Shown: positions 34,968 through 47,700 of the stretch, in pieces
How the letters are laid out: each line of letters opens with the position of its first letter
Numbering within the stretch: position 1 is the stretch's first letter
NCBI GenBank assembly: GCA_944472135.2
Contig: OX235263.1
Coordinates: 87,638,721-87,702,720, forward strand
DNA from: Trichobilharzia regenti
Lineage: Eukaryota; Platyhelminthes; Trematoda; Strigeidida; Schistosomatidae
Direction of reading: 5' to 3'
DNA: 64,000 nucleotides
The notes under the pieces: model-generated
Told to the model about the DNA's origin: nothing
What the model saw: only the letters and a program-made list of their open reading frames with translations
Database searches by the model: none
Program-made: the position numbers and the translations under genes

Positions 34968-37900
34968 ATGGCGTTCCCACTCATATCTTCATGCCTACTT
35001 ATAACTGCTTTCTTTCTGTGTACATGTGAAATATCAGGTAAATCATTTGTCCTTCCATTTTCTGATTTTATCGATATTTTTGTATGCGAAATACAATTAG
35101 ATCCCTGTGTTCATCAAACTTTCTATTTATCACCATTATTTTTATTGTGATAGTTGACTAAATCTTATGAAGGTTGAATCAATACTGGTTCCTGATAATC
35201 GCGTTGTATTTTCGCCGCACAGGAAGGTAGAAGATGTTCATTACCTTTCATTTTAGTTCGTTGCGTTGGGATTAGAAGATAAGACTTCACCGGAACACTC
35301 ACTCCTGTGGAGTCTGTCTTAACTCACCTGATGGCAACTCACAGGTTCTCGCCTCCATCTTCAGATGGCCTATTTGATAAAATAAAATAAGCACGAAGGA
35401 TGATTTGAGGTATTATTTAGGCATATGATGAAGTCTGTATACAGACACTGGTACTCAGGCAAGCTAGACTTTTCAAATGAAGTTTATTTAGCGTTGTTAT
35501 GCTTTATGTTGATTGAATCAATTATACCGTCCATGAAAAGGAATATGTACTACATCTTAGATCGATACATCAGAATATGTACCATGTACGCTTCTACGTC
35601 TGCTCTTCCTCTAAATTACATATTTACGTCTCATAGAGATGAAAAGTTAGGCCATCTATGTATTTATCAATATCACAACGATTAAAACAACAGTGGATTC
35701 ACGTCGTTAAATTCACTTTATTCTTTACTTCAAGATGACGAAATATTCTGGCCGGTGAGAATGGCGATGGAAAGAATAATCAAGAATTATGACGGTAAGT
35801 CTCACTAAATTTTATATCAACGCTTCTATGTGTTATTTCAATATCTGTTTATTTGTTTGTCCGTTTCTCAGCACCATTTTCAAACTATGCTCCATAGACT
35901 GACTGCGTAAAAGACAGTATATTCTATTGAATTCACTTTGACATGAGCATGTACTGAAACCCCGAGTGGAGTAGTTCAACATAGTATGATCAATGAAGAC
36001 TTTCTGGTATGTTAAGGAGTTTAATAACTGCTGAAGGAAATGGAGATGGACGGAATGCACTGTGAGAAGATCATCGTATGAAAACCACGGAATGTGCAGA
36101 CCATCGACTGGAACTCGAATTAGAAACGAGGGTTTCCTTGTTTGTTTAAGGAGGGGATCAGAGCACACAGTGGATCATGTAGGCAATTAGAGAGGACTTC
36201 AGATAACTCGATGAAATGAATATCTGTTGTTGAGGCCGTGTGTTTCACTCAGACCTCAAAGCGATACTATAAATTCTACACTAAGTGTTTGTTAAGAGAA
36301 AAAGTATGGAATTCATTATCCATTCAAATTACCAGTTAGTATAATTAGTATGATACTGAGAGCAAATATGTGACTGCTGTACCTAAGTCTACTGAGGTTC
36401 AACATCTTTCTTTATTCTATCCTGAATTCATGAATTCCATAGACTGCTACCTTCTTGTTTGATAGAAAAACACAATTATCGTTGCAATGCATAACAGACA
36501 GGTAGATAAACCCGTTATGCTCAACTCAAAAAAGGCTTCGGCCTTTATCGACTTCTCTACTAAGTAAACAATGAACAAAGTAAATCCTTGAAATATACAA
36601 CATGAAATTGTTTAGTTTATTGGGAATATCATTCGCTTCGAATTCATTTTCCACTTTAAATCCTTTTATAGATGCAATTCGTATAAATGAAGATACAATC
36701 AGTCAATATAAATCAAATATAACATCACAAGGTGAAATGAACACGTCTCCCAATAAAAATGTCTTCCCTTCCAAATTTTAAATTTCTCATTGAATAACAA
36801 AATGAAAACCAAGCTATCAGTAGGGTGAGGAATTCAGTAGTAGAAACAATGAGAGCGGTTGAATTTACCACTAGCATGAAAGTTTCTCTCCAATGTTATT
36901 GATCTGCATAGCATGTTGGATTTCATTCAAAGTCTAAAGCATCTTTACTTGTCTGCCGGTGATCACCACACACTGAGACACTTTGTCTCTTAAAAAATGA
37001 TGAATACAGGCTTTGGCCATCAGTGAGAATACCATTACTCACCGGAAATGTGTGTATATCATACTGACTCAAATGAACTGTAGTCAAGATTTGACAGAAT
37101 AGTTCTATAATATTTGGGCGCCGAGTGAGAAGTAGACATTTGTAAAAAATTATATTTGTAAAATCTCAGCGATATTGAAATGAGTAATTCCAACGTTTCG
37201 TTCGGCAATCTGGTCCGAACTTCTTCAGGGAAATTAATCGAAATTAACATAACAGGTTTATATATAAAAGGAACATCTTTTGTTATTAAAAACTTTGTCC
37301 AATCATGATTCATAAAACAAATATTAACAAGTATAATAAACAAAATTGTACGAGTTGTGATCAAAATTTGACCTCAGACTTACAAATATTGATCTACCTT
37401 TGTTAAACACTTTAAACACAGTGTGTATGTGTGCGGATAAACAGTTGTAAAACAATGTCTTAACGTCTCCATAAGTAGATATAGACAGTCGGGAAACTTT
37501 GACCAAGTATTATTAGTTAGTGATACATATCCATTCTTATTTATTAATCAGGATTTCCTATGCATCATCTAACATCACACCTTCATGTCTGTTCAAACTG
37601 TTAGTATCTAGAATTTTATGATTAGATGTATTTTCAAAATTATGGTGTTTAGGATTAGAGTTTAGTTGAAGCACCCTGTCAAACTTATTACTTTGTCTTC
37701 TTTCTGAAAATTCATCTGCTTTATTCGACCTACTGAAGTTGTCAGGTGACTGGACAGCTACGAATTTAGGATACGCATTCTGTTGCAGACAACGGAGGGT
37801 GGAAACACGATGATTGTGCCAATTACATAGTTTCTTTGTTAATTTATTTATTTTGTTTATTATACTTGTTAATATTTGTTTCATGACTCATGATTGGACA

Positions 37901-40900
37901 AAGTGTTTTTAAAAATAAGAGATGTTCCTTTTATATATAAACCTGTTATGTTAATTTCGATTAATTTCCCTGAAGAAGTTAGGACCAGATTGCCGAACGA
38001 AACGTTGGAATTACTCATTTCAATATCGCTGAGATTTTACAAATATAATTTTTTACAAATGTCTACTTCTCACTCGGCGCCCAAATATTATAGAACTATT
38101 CTGTCAAATCTTGACTACAGTTCATTTGATTTATTTTGCAATCGAATTAAATTAACAAAGAAACTATGTAATTGGCACAATCATCGTGTTTCCACCCTCC
38201 GTTGTCTGCAACAGAATGCGTACCCTAAATCCGTAGCTGTTCAGTCAACTGACAACTCCAGTAGGTCGAAAAAATCAGCTCAATTTTCAGAAAGAAGACA
38301 AAGTAATAAGTTTGACAGGGTGCTTCAACTAAACTCTAATCCTAAACACCATAATTTTGAAAATACATCTAATCATAAAATTCTAGATACTAACAGTTTG
38401 AACAGACATGAAGGTGTGATGTTAGATGATGCATAGGAAATCCTGATTAATAAATAAGAATGGATATGTATCACTAACTAATAATACTTGGTCAAAGTTT
38501 CCCGACTGTCTATATCTACTTATGGAGACGTTAAGACATTGTTTTACAACTGTTTATCCGCACACATACACACTGTGTTTAAAGTGTTTAACAAAGGTAG
38601 ATCAATATTTGTAAGTCTGAGGTCAAATTTTGATCACAACTCGTACAATTTTGTTTATTATACTTGTTAATATTTGTTTTATGAATCATGATTGGACAAA
38701 GTTTTTAATAACAAAAGATGTTCCTTTTATATATAAACCTGTTATGTTAATTTCGATTAATTTCCCTGAAGAAGTTCGGACCAGATTGCCGAACGAAACG
38801 TTGGAATTACTCATTTCAATATCGCTGAGATTTTACAAATATAATTTTTTACAAATCCTACTGACTATCCTAAATAAAACAAAACACACATTCAAGATTC
38901 TACCGCCAGTCAATATCAATCGAATTCACATTACAAAGGAACTAATTTGTTGGTAGATATCTAAAGCCACTGAAATTTATATTGATTATTGTGTTCCTTC
39001 CACTATACAACCATTGGAACACTTGTCTACTTGTACTCAACTAGCTACTCAGGTGGTTTCATGGTTTACTCAACGATGAATATTGTTCTGGCTATACAAA
39101 TATACCACAAATTTTCAAATGCTTTCCTCCACTTTAGAAAACATAGTAGGAAAGTTAATAAAGAAAAAGAGGCGTCTCAAGAAATGTAAGTTAATACTTT
39201 CTGGGGAGAATTGATCATCTTTACAGTTAAGGAATGCCAGGAAAGCTACACTTCTGCCCACAGCCTACTCGACGCTTACAACTGTATGTCAAGTTTGAAT
39301 AAATTTTTATTTAATAAAATCGAAAATATTTCATCAGAATATGTCATACAGTAAACGAATCCCTGTATAGACCCTTATGAAGCAGTATTGTTGTTGTTTT
39401 GACTAGCATACGAAGACGATGGATATAGATGAACACTTTATAGGTTCGGCTGGTGATCACACATTTGCACCATGAGTCAGAACCAGTAGTTAATAGCGAA
39501 TCTAAGCGAGTGCAGACAGTTGCTGTTCATTCTTGGATGAGTCCCATGATAACTGCACCTGTGTGGCTTCAAGTTATGCAGTTTAAATTATAAACGAGAA
39601 TATTACTGCCTTCGATATCGGCGATCAGTGGATTCATTTTAGGATTGATTGTTTGTTTCTGCAACCACTTATTCCGAGATTATCATGTTAGTTTCTTTTG
39701 TTTCTATTCATTCATTTTGTTCATGCTTTTTACTACCCCAATAAATTTAATACATTTAATATATTCCGAATTCTTTACATATGCAATCCAACAGATTTAT
39801 TCACAAAAATGACTGAATGGAAAAAGCACTACAGTATGATTCATTTTACACATATTAATTATCTCAATATTTCAGAGAATATTTTAACTGCAGTTTAAAG
39901 TGACAGTGATCACACTCCCTTTCAAGTGCATACACATGCGGTTGTTGTTCAGCTAATGGATTCCAGAGATTCCTTGTCCTTATTTATTTGAAAATAGTTT
40001 ACCTTAGTCGGACATTAGTTAGTCACTGGCCTTATGCATCTAATCGCTCGTCTGGTGCAGACTGAATTTTGTCCGTTTAGTTTGCAGTGTGACCACTGTG
40101 CTGAGTGACTCGGTATCACGGTGCTCTGTGAAATGTAGTTATAAGTTAATTGGGTTTCGCCTGCTTGTTGGCTCTCGTTGTTACTACCCCCTATGAAATA
40201 CAGTCATGCAGGAGATGCAACACGAGTCCCGATAGGTCCCAGTTGATGACACCTCTGACTGCTAAATCGGGTAACGCAGCTCTCAATTTCTGGGTAGACA
40301 TAACTTCCTTCAAGATTCTACATATGCCACGTGGGCTTTTTAGTATCAGCAACCGTGAAATTTGGATTAGAGACTTCCTTCTAGTCGCCTACAATCATGT
40401 AAAATCACGTCATTTTGTTGCCTTGCATTCATATGAACTAATAAATTAATTGTGAATGGGACAAAAAGTCCTTCGGCATTTCATTATGATGCATAATTAA
40501 GTTCAATTACTACCAAGAATGAGAGAAATTTCAGGGAATTTCAGTGTACCATCATGTTGAAATCTCGCAGTAAATATCAGAGAAACCAATTATAGACCTG
40601 GTATAAGACTTATGTATTTTTCACTGAACTGTAGAATTGTTTTGAGAGATTTACATCCCTTCATTTTATATTTTCTTCAGTAAGCTTTGCAAAAACTATT
40701 GACAGCCAAATTGATGATATCCAGTACTTCATCCATAAGTATAGAGGTAATTATGAAACTTTTCTATGAGGAAATCTACTTTTCCTCTCTGTCTGCACGC
40801 CTTCTACATAACACTTGCAACTTGATATTTTTACTATCGTTACTACCGGTTGTTTAGATGATTTAAAACTTTGATCTCAAGTTGATGTCAGTTAGAGAAC

Positions 40901-42970
40901 CATGTAAAAATCCAGTATCACTAAACACAAAGTGTTGAACTAATCAGCAGTAAACATCCATTGGCGTTTGAGGGCACAACCGTCTAGTTGCAAGATGAGC
41001 TCCCAAACCATTCTACCTCTGGGAATTGATCTAATGGCAGGCGAATACCAACTTCTGCCAATTCGCGATATATAGTGCAATTGCTAGCTGCTGTCATAGG
41101 TGAGTAACTGATCTCTCAGGGAATGCCAGTGTTTCTATTACCTCCATGCATTCGTTTTATGCTCACGTCAGTCCGTGATACTCGTGACATTTTTATGACA
41201 ATTAACCACCTTCATCTAACTCTTAGTTCGTTATGACCTAGTTAGTTGGACACCTGAAAATACTGTCATTATTCATTTGGTCAATTAGATTCAGGTTTCC
41301 TTTGGTTCTAACTTCAATATTCAACCAGTGCATTCAATAAACACTTCTTCATTCAACCACATCAACGTGATGTGTACGATGAACAGTTAAATATCCTTAG
41401 TCAGAAGATAATGAGATTTTAATCAATACTGTTTTTGTCATTTCTCTGCATCACGGCGACTACAAAATTTAGAAATTGTGGCAGGTTAGTTCATATTGCA
41501 AAATAATAATAAAACTTATGGACATTGATGTAGATGTATTGATATATTTCCGTCACTAACTATAACATTTTGGCATTTTTATTCCTCGCGTACAATGAAT
41601 AGTTACGAAATTCGGTCCAGGAAATAAAGGTTGCAATGCCTTTCTATCTCCGAGACAAATTCAAGGTATTTAAATGTCATTTTTTTCATGTGTACATTAG
41701 TGTAATAATATTATTCATATTCATACTACTCACATACATTCATTAAGTAGTCTCATTCATGAGAATATAGTACCTTCATTTTTGATTCAATATCCCCTTA
41801 TAGATGCAAGTGAGTTAGTGTTTACAAAGTTTATAATTACTGATTATCCTGTCTAGAGTGATATCTAAATCTTCTCAATTAAAATATCCACATCAGAGAT
41901 GATCGCAACTACAAGAGAAAAATAAACCAACTCTTGTCACAGGAATATCTTGATTTCTTTAGTCTACAAAAATGTCATTTCATATATCGTGTATGTATAC
42001 ACTACTATAGAGAATATTATGAAAAGACAAGCATTCGTCATCAAAGTATCTCTAGTAATCGTCTGCATACGAGTGAGCAAATTCACATTGATGACTAATC
42101 TCAATTAAGCTCTTACAACCTTCTTAACATTGAGAATGACCAACAGGAATCCTTAATTCCTGCAGAATGTAAAGTATACTAGAAACTTCAAGAGAACGAA
42201 CCTGACACTAGTCAGTTGTTATTCACCACTTGTAAATTCCCCTATGATATGGTTACACTGCACCATTTCCATTCGATCCAACGTATTTCTGCTTTGACCC
42301 TCTCCTTCTCTCTTTCTCTAGGAGTTAAGCGTTTAATTGATCTGATTTCTAAAAAGAATGCTGAAGAAGCAGCCTACGTAAAAAATACCAGTGAGTTTAG
42401 TGAATTTCCTGTCAACTTCAGTGTATGGAATTCTTCAATTCATATTTTCAAATGCAAGTAGAAAAGCTGAATGACACAGCTTCCAGTTTTATAACCACCG
42501 TTTCACTTTGTCATCTGTATACCTTCTCAGATATACTTTCATTTCAAACCTCATTGCAATAACAACACTACTGTTTTTGCAATTTAGGTCTGAAATCATT
42601 TTTTCAAGGTTTACTCGTTGGAGTTCAGGTAAGAATCGATTGACAGTATAACCCTCAGTTGACTTGGTAAACTCTATCTGCTTACATGCAAGTGATAACT
42701 TACGGCTGGACTCTGATCTACAACCTGTTTCTTAAAAAATAGACAAAAGTGTTTTTAGCAGAAAATGGGAGAGATTTCTGCAGACATTCAGAGGAGCATC
42801 CAAAACCAAACACTGACAGATTTACTGACTACATTCCCTTTGGTGAATTCATTTCAGAATAACATGTTTTCTTTGCATTTTATCTTTTGCTCAAGATGGC
42901 AGAAAATGCTCTGAGAGACTGAACTGGTCGTCGTGGATCATACAGTGTGGAGTATTTGGCGCTGTGTAAT
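34968..42970 (+). CDS. Micro-exon gene B (secreted protein, spliced)
   Basis: Proposed exons: 34968-35037, 35735-35794, 36672-36731, 39138-39185, 39227-39283, 39795-39833, 40681-40746, 41473-41484, 41603-41665, 41804-41809, 42322-42390, 42588-42628, then a terminal exon. The twelve certain exons sum to 591 nt (197 codons) and pair one to one in length with those of gene A, except that the duplicated exon 3 is absent. Exon 1 gives a signal peptide whose CLLITAFFLC core is identical to A, while the rest differs. All introns are GT-AG. Candidate glycosylation sites are N-I-T (third exon) and N-T-S (junction of the last two listed exons). The terminal exon is ambiguous: acceptors at 42895 (eight residues then TGA), 42902 (three residues) or 42954 (seven residues then TAA) all fit phase 0. 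The intron before 39138 holds a 1.8-kb Penelope-like insertion, which need not harm splicing. MEG family unknown. Confidence 0.8.
37194..37228 (-). ncRNA. Hammerhead-like core, left terminal segment
   Basis: On the minus strand: CTGAAGA, then a 6-bp stem GTTCGG/CCGAAC closing a 9-base loop, then GAAAC. This is the CUGANGA / stem II / GAAA order of a type I minimal hammerhead. One additional A between CTGAAGA and the stem departs from the consensus, so activity is not assured. Confidence 0.5.
38766..38800 (+). ncRNA. Hammerhead-like core, right terminal segment
   Basis: This has the same core as on the left arm, with an intact 6-bp stem. The central copy at about 37970-38004 has one stem mismatch (GTTAGG against CCGAAC). 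The repeated conservation of the stem in two of three copies fits a functional or recently functional RNA fold. Confidence 0.5.
40880..41110 (+). repeat. SINE relic in intron 8 equivalent of gene B
   Basis: The relic occupies the same place relative to the 66-nt exon as in gene A and aligns with it over its whole length (gttgatgtcagttagagaac opening; ccaattcgcgatatat close). A shared position means a shared ancestral insertion. Confidence 0.6.
41473..41484 (+). other. 12-nt micro-exon (gene B)
   Basis: The exon is AAATTGTGGCAG between caaaatttag and gttagttc; it adds E-I-V-A in phase 1. It is homologous to 11721-11732. Confidence 0.82.
41804..41809 (+). other. 6-nt micro-exon (gene B)
   Basis: The exon is ATGCAA between cccttatag and gtgagtt. 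The six bases are identical to those in genes A and C. Confidence 0.78.
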
Positions 42971-43045
42971 TTTATTCATTGAAACTTAAATAAGTAGCTA
43001 GTTATTTTGATTTGACAAATTAATTTAATAACTTTCTGATTAAAT

Positions 43046-43051
43046 AATAAA
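43046..43051 (+). terminator. Polyadenylation signal of gene B
   Basis: AATAAA in the context aaataataaaatga, homologous to the signal of gene A at 13113. Confidence 0.65.
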
Positions 43052-43059
43052 ATGAATTT

Positions 43060-45560
43060 ACTTAGTTTATCCAGAGCTTCTTCCTATTTCAAACTAAGAA
43101 TTACACGTTCCTCTAGAAAGCAGTAGATATCGAATAAGCGCACAGGAAAGAAATATGTTGTCACAAAAATTAGTTTTCGATTAGACCTCTCCACGAATCT
43201 TTTCCGATGAAATACAAACTTACAAATAAGGATAATAGACGTAAATTGGTCATCATGATTTGCTGATAGGATTGAGTAATACTAGGAAATGAGAGAATTA
43301 GGTAAAATGCATCCAGTTTTTGATACCATAAGAAGAAAACTACTTGTCGAGTAAAAGGAAGGCAATGTGATATGTGTCGATGTGTGTAAACTGATCAGTT
43401 TGTTCCCCATCTTCGGATGACTTGATAGTAGCTACACTCACATTGTATTGTTCTTGCAGTTTAGGATATTACTTCATACTATTTTAGTATCTTCCATATG
43501 CCAAGAGCGAGAGTGATGACAATCACATAGTTCAGTGACATTGACTGACTGTTTTGGTTACGTCCAATGACCAACGGATATCAACTAGATAGGACAGAAT
43601 GGAGCATACAGTAGTTCTCACCTGTCCCTTACTCAGTTTCGATGAGTCCTGTTATGCACAACGTTGACCAAGCTATATGAACGGACACTCAGCTTGTTTT
43701 CAAGAAATTTTGAAAAGTTTGAGGACTTTGTCTTCGATGTTGGTCAAGTATGATACTGAGTCTTTCGAGTACACGTCTTGAGAGTTTAGATTTACAGCAC
43801 ATTTTTCAGAAACAAACATGGTAAAAAGAGTCACATGTTTCGTGTAAGTGCGTTAAAACAGTACCAGACGACACTCAACTTTTGCAACCATATCAAAACC
43901 AGCAGAAAAGGGAGGTAGGGCCTAATACACATCAATATAATACAGATAAGGTTTGATTAGGATTCAAGGTGGTACAGAGTGAGCAGCTGACGCATTATAG
44001 GTGATCAAATAACGCTGAGACAGTCAAGGATAGACTAATAAACATGGCTGACATCGTTTCGTGTTATGCCTGACTCCAATGAATATGCTATAACACATTC
44101 ACATCTTGACGTTCTATAATGTACTTAGTGCTGTGTGCCACCGAATGCCAACTAGGCTGTATTGAATAGATAAATTTTGAGAAAGTGCATTATTACTGAA
44201 ATCGAACTTCGAAGCATACAAACCAGAAACAAGCGTGTGTGACCGCTTAAATTATACACAAATCATTCAAATACCAATGTTCAATGGTACAATGACTGAT
44301 ATTCAGTTATCATATGACAGACTGGCTTACGTAAAATTATAATATGAGTTCAAGCTTAAGATTTATAGGCGTTTGGTTAGATCTAATATAGAGGCTGTAC
44401 ACTACTTTTTATGTATAATGGATGTTGAACAGGATTAGAAAGATGAGGGCTGAGCACTAGTGATATTAGGACGGAAAAAATAATCAAAACCGTATTTGTA
44501 AGAAGAGGAAATTATCAAAAGTATGCAAGGTGGATCTAAAAATTCTTCTGTACACACAAATCAGGCTTCAATTTTCGGTTTGATGCTTGTTATATGTATA
44601 TTACACCAATCTGTCACCTATCGTATATAGATAGATTTCATTTACGCGGATAAGACTTCTGACTGAAATCAAACGCCAGGCTAAAAGGCCGTGTGGATAA
44701 GAAAGGTAGACTTATTGGCAGAGATGAAAGCATTCGAAAGCTGCAATATAGGACTGAATATAATGGAGATGAATACGAGGACTGAATGACTTGAATATAT
44801 ACTAAATTGATGAATTCACGATTCTAGTAGGTATCATATGCGCAAGGTCTTTTTCATGAAGTTCCATATAACTTGCTTTATACGTCAAATGGATACTTGT
44901 GCCGAAATGGATTGTGAACTATTATAAGCGGGTTTTCGTTAACAGAGTCAAACGTTGGTGTGTTCACCACACAATACATTAGCCTATAAGTTAACATATA
45001 TATACGGAACTTGGAATCACTGAGATCTGTAGTGACAACATTTCTCTCCTACATACAATGGAAATCATTATTTAGACGAAGTATCCGGTCAAACAAACCG
45101 AAATCTCCCAATTACAAGCTTTAATGTTGTTGAATCTACTTTGTACGTTATTGTAGGAACGCTAAGTACTGCCACTTCCACCGGCTGCCAAACGTAACGG
45201 CACGGGTTTGTTCTTGTTTCCATAGTCGTGAATAACGTCCAGACAAATTGACTTCGATGTCTGGAAACTAGTCAGGATTTCTAGATAACAGATTGTGGTT
45301 TGGAGCCACCACGTCAAGCTGACTCGAGTCATCGTAAACAGATACGAGCAGTCTGCTATTCAGTATCTTTTATAATTCCACAGAGTGGATTATGAGCAAT
45401 TCGTTTGTAAGAGGTCGCTCTCTCGAGATCACGACTGACTAATTACGCGCGCTCCTTATCAGCTTCTCCAATACTTTGCTACAAGGACCAACTTAGATTG
45501 GATTTATTTGCTACTCTGTAGTAAGACGCCGTATTTCACGATCATCAACAACACAAGTTA
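43060..45560. other. Downstream flank of gene B, duplicated noncoding DNA
   Basis: Much of the stretch is shared with the DNA after gene A and, inverted, with 58240-60890 after gene C (for example the block around 43400-43530 mirrors 60440-60590, and 45220-45330 mirrors 58340-58450). No frame is conserved in all copies. Confidence 0.5.
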
Positions 45561-45575
45561 AACATTGCTCACTGT

Positions 45576-45818
45576 TCATCTCTTTTGGAAGACCTCCCTC
45601 TGCGGTTGGTGAAGTGTGAAAATATCATTAAAAATGAATCCATAGAAAGAGTGAGCCATTTCTGAGAGAACCGCTCCAGTTTCCAAACAAGTGTACATGC
45701 ATCGATATATCTTTTCTTTAGTGTATCCCTGCTTAGCACTTAAGGGTCCGAAGCAATCTTCTGCAGTGTTCGAAAATGGAAAATTTGACCTCATTTTTGC
45801 TATTGATATGTCTGCCAC
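45576..45818 (-). pseudogene. BEL/Pao-like retrotransposon integrase relic
   Basis: An 80-codon frame contains F-S-N-T-A-E-D-C-F-G-P, then R-C-M-Y-T-C-L-E-T-G-A-V, then E-M-A-H-S-F, the pattern of the BEL/Pao integrase core (the D at the first catalytic position in D-x-F-G-P; the C-L-x-T-R-A-V-H-x-E segment). Glycine and valine-leucine replace the usual R-A-V-H. Nothing intact surrounds it. The call rests on this one block. Confidence 0.6.
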
Positions 45819-45839
45819 CAGTTTTCAAGTAGGTTTTGA

Positions 45840-47560
45840 AGACCTGATTTGAAAACTGATGCATCCGTTCACCACTGGCTCAACTACTACCGCTCCTTTC
45901 AATAACCAATATATCCTACGTGATGCTGATAAATACTAGCTACCGCTGGAAACCCTTCAATATAATGATAATGGTGAATAATAACTTCCGTGACAGGGTA
46001 AGTTCCAGGTAAATGACTAGATGCATTGCTGAATTTGACAACCTATTTTTATTCAGTTGTCCACCAACACATATCAAGTCAACTAAAATAATGTGGTGCC
46101 GTTTCTCGATGCTGTGAGGGTGTAACTTGTATTTCCCGTCTGAACAGCATTATTCCCTAATTCCCTTGATTTCACTGAATGCTTGTCTTTTGTAGTTTAC
46201 AAGAATATCCTTCTCTACTATTGATGTCTCACTTGTTTGTCAAGGGCTGTTCATTTGACTGTCACTCAGAAAATCGTGAAACCTTCTTAACCAGATTTCC
46301 GCTGCATGAAGTTTCTTCCCAATGTGAGAAGTACGACTATAAGGTGTCTACTGGATGTGTTGCTGCTCGTGTCATCAAAATACTGACTGCTTTCAGCTTT
46401 CTATGCTTCAGAAAATCTATTCTAGAATTCCCCATACATAAACTGCAGATTATTTACTTTGATTAGGACTCATAACGCAATTATGCTAGTGAACTGGACC
46501 CTACCTCTGAGGCATCCGATAATAATTGCAGTGGTTTAAAGTTTACCATGGATGTCAGTAAGTCACCATCTGCGAATCAAGACGAAGTGATCTGCATTTT
46601 TCAGGATTTTCATTAAAACTGAATACGTTTCCTATTAGATTAATGAAAGATCCACTGCCAATCTGTGCAGGTGAAGAGAGTATAACCAAAATTAAAAAAT
46701 CCACTTTGAGTACTAACATTTCTCCATTATTTTGAATTTGCGATGAAATTTCGTTTCAGTTATTTCTCAGCGTCATTTTATCATCTTGTTGATGGTCATG
46801 ATGGTATGTTTGTGATGACAGATAAAACAAACTATAAAATGATAATCCTGAAGAGAAACAATGAAACGTCTACAACATGATCTACTTCTGAAGGTGTAGT
46901 CTACTTGCCAATCATCCTTAATAACTTACTTCCTTGGATGGTCTCAAGGACGCGTTAAATGAGAGTGTACTTTGCCTCTATCCCTCTCTCTCCCTGTCCT
47001 TCTCTCCAAGCCTTACGCGCTTAATCGAAATGCTGAAGGTCAAGTACAAATGAAAACAAAAGTGAACACAGTTAATTATAGAATTCCTGTTGTCCAGTGC
47101 AAACTAGAAATACTGAGTACTACTTTGAATTTGTACTGACTGAACTACCTCCTTGTATTCTGTATTCTCCTTGTCAAAATGCTTATCTAATTCCATAAAA
47201 GATCAAGGTTTATAATAATAAAAACAACACTGATATCGGTAGAAAAGCCATCAACATAATCCGACTCAGTGTGCTTGAATGAAACAAGTCAAATTTGGAA
47301 GCCAGACAGCTGAGATAATCGTCTTGTATTCCAGCCTCTACCTCCACTGAGTAACATCCTGTGCGAAGCATATTAGGCGGGGGTGCGCGAAAGGTAAAAC
47401 TTTTTATACATGTGTCCGAGAGGGATGTTAAGCAGATGATGTGGAGAGGAGGTGAAGAAATACAGGCAATCATATAGTCAGCTAAAGAGAATTACAGAGA
47501 ACAGAGTTAAATGAATATGTGTTATTCAGATTGTAGTATGTTCCACTTGGAATAACAATG
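45840..47560. other. Unassigned noncoding DNA
   Basis: Open frames at 46179-46466 and 47210-47473 show no family features. Nothing structured was recognised. Confidence 0.35.
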
Positions 47561-47579
47561 TGGTTTTTGTTATAGTTGT

Positions 47580-47700
47580 GTTCTCTGAGCTAGATGGCTT
47601 AGTGGTGCAGATGCAATCGCCTTTCTAAGAAGTATCCTCAGCGCAACTCCAATTTCAAGTGAGCTTAGGTGATACTGCCTACTACTCCTTTCACATAAGT
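47580..47700 (+). repeat. tRNA-like SINE fragment
   Basis: The segment has a box A-like tggcttagtggtgcagatgc followed by a degraded box B. It resembles the 5' tRNA-like head of SINEs seen elsewhere in the window. Confidence 0.4.

Larger units (their letters stand above)
37070..38858. mobile_element. Penelope-like non-autonomous element, inverted arrangement with 8-bp target duplication
   Basis: Two divergent units meet near 37848. The left unit is on the minus strand (body 37847 down to about 37365, then terminal segment to 37070). The right unit is on the plus strand (terminal segment 37848-38129, body 38130-38645, then a partial terminal segment 38646-38858). Bodies and terminal segments are near-identical between arms. 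The word tactgact borders both sides (37062-37069 and 38859-38866), and the homologous intron of gene A lacks the insert and has tcctgacc in its place. Terminal segments end in a hammerhead-like core. Inverted or tandem partial terminal repeats with flanking direct repeats are characteristic of Penelope-like elements. The open frames here have no polymerase motifs, so the element is non-autonomous or internally deleted. Confidence 0.75.

Noticed and set aside
37894..38436. 180-codon frame as a host gene
   Set aside because: It lies wholly within a repeat whose mirror copy is 100 bases away; it spans the terminal segment and body of the Penelope-like element and shows no conserved domain.
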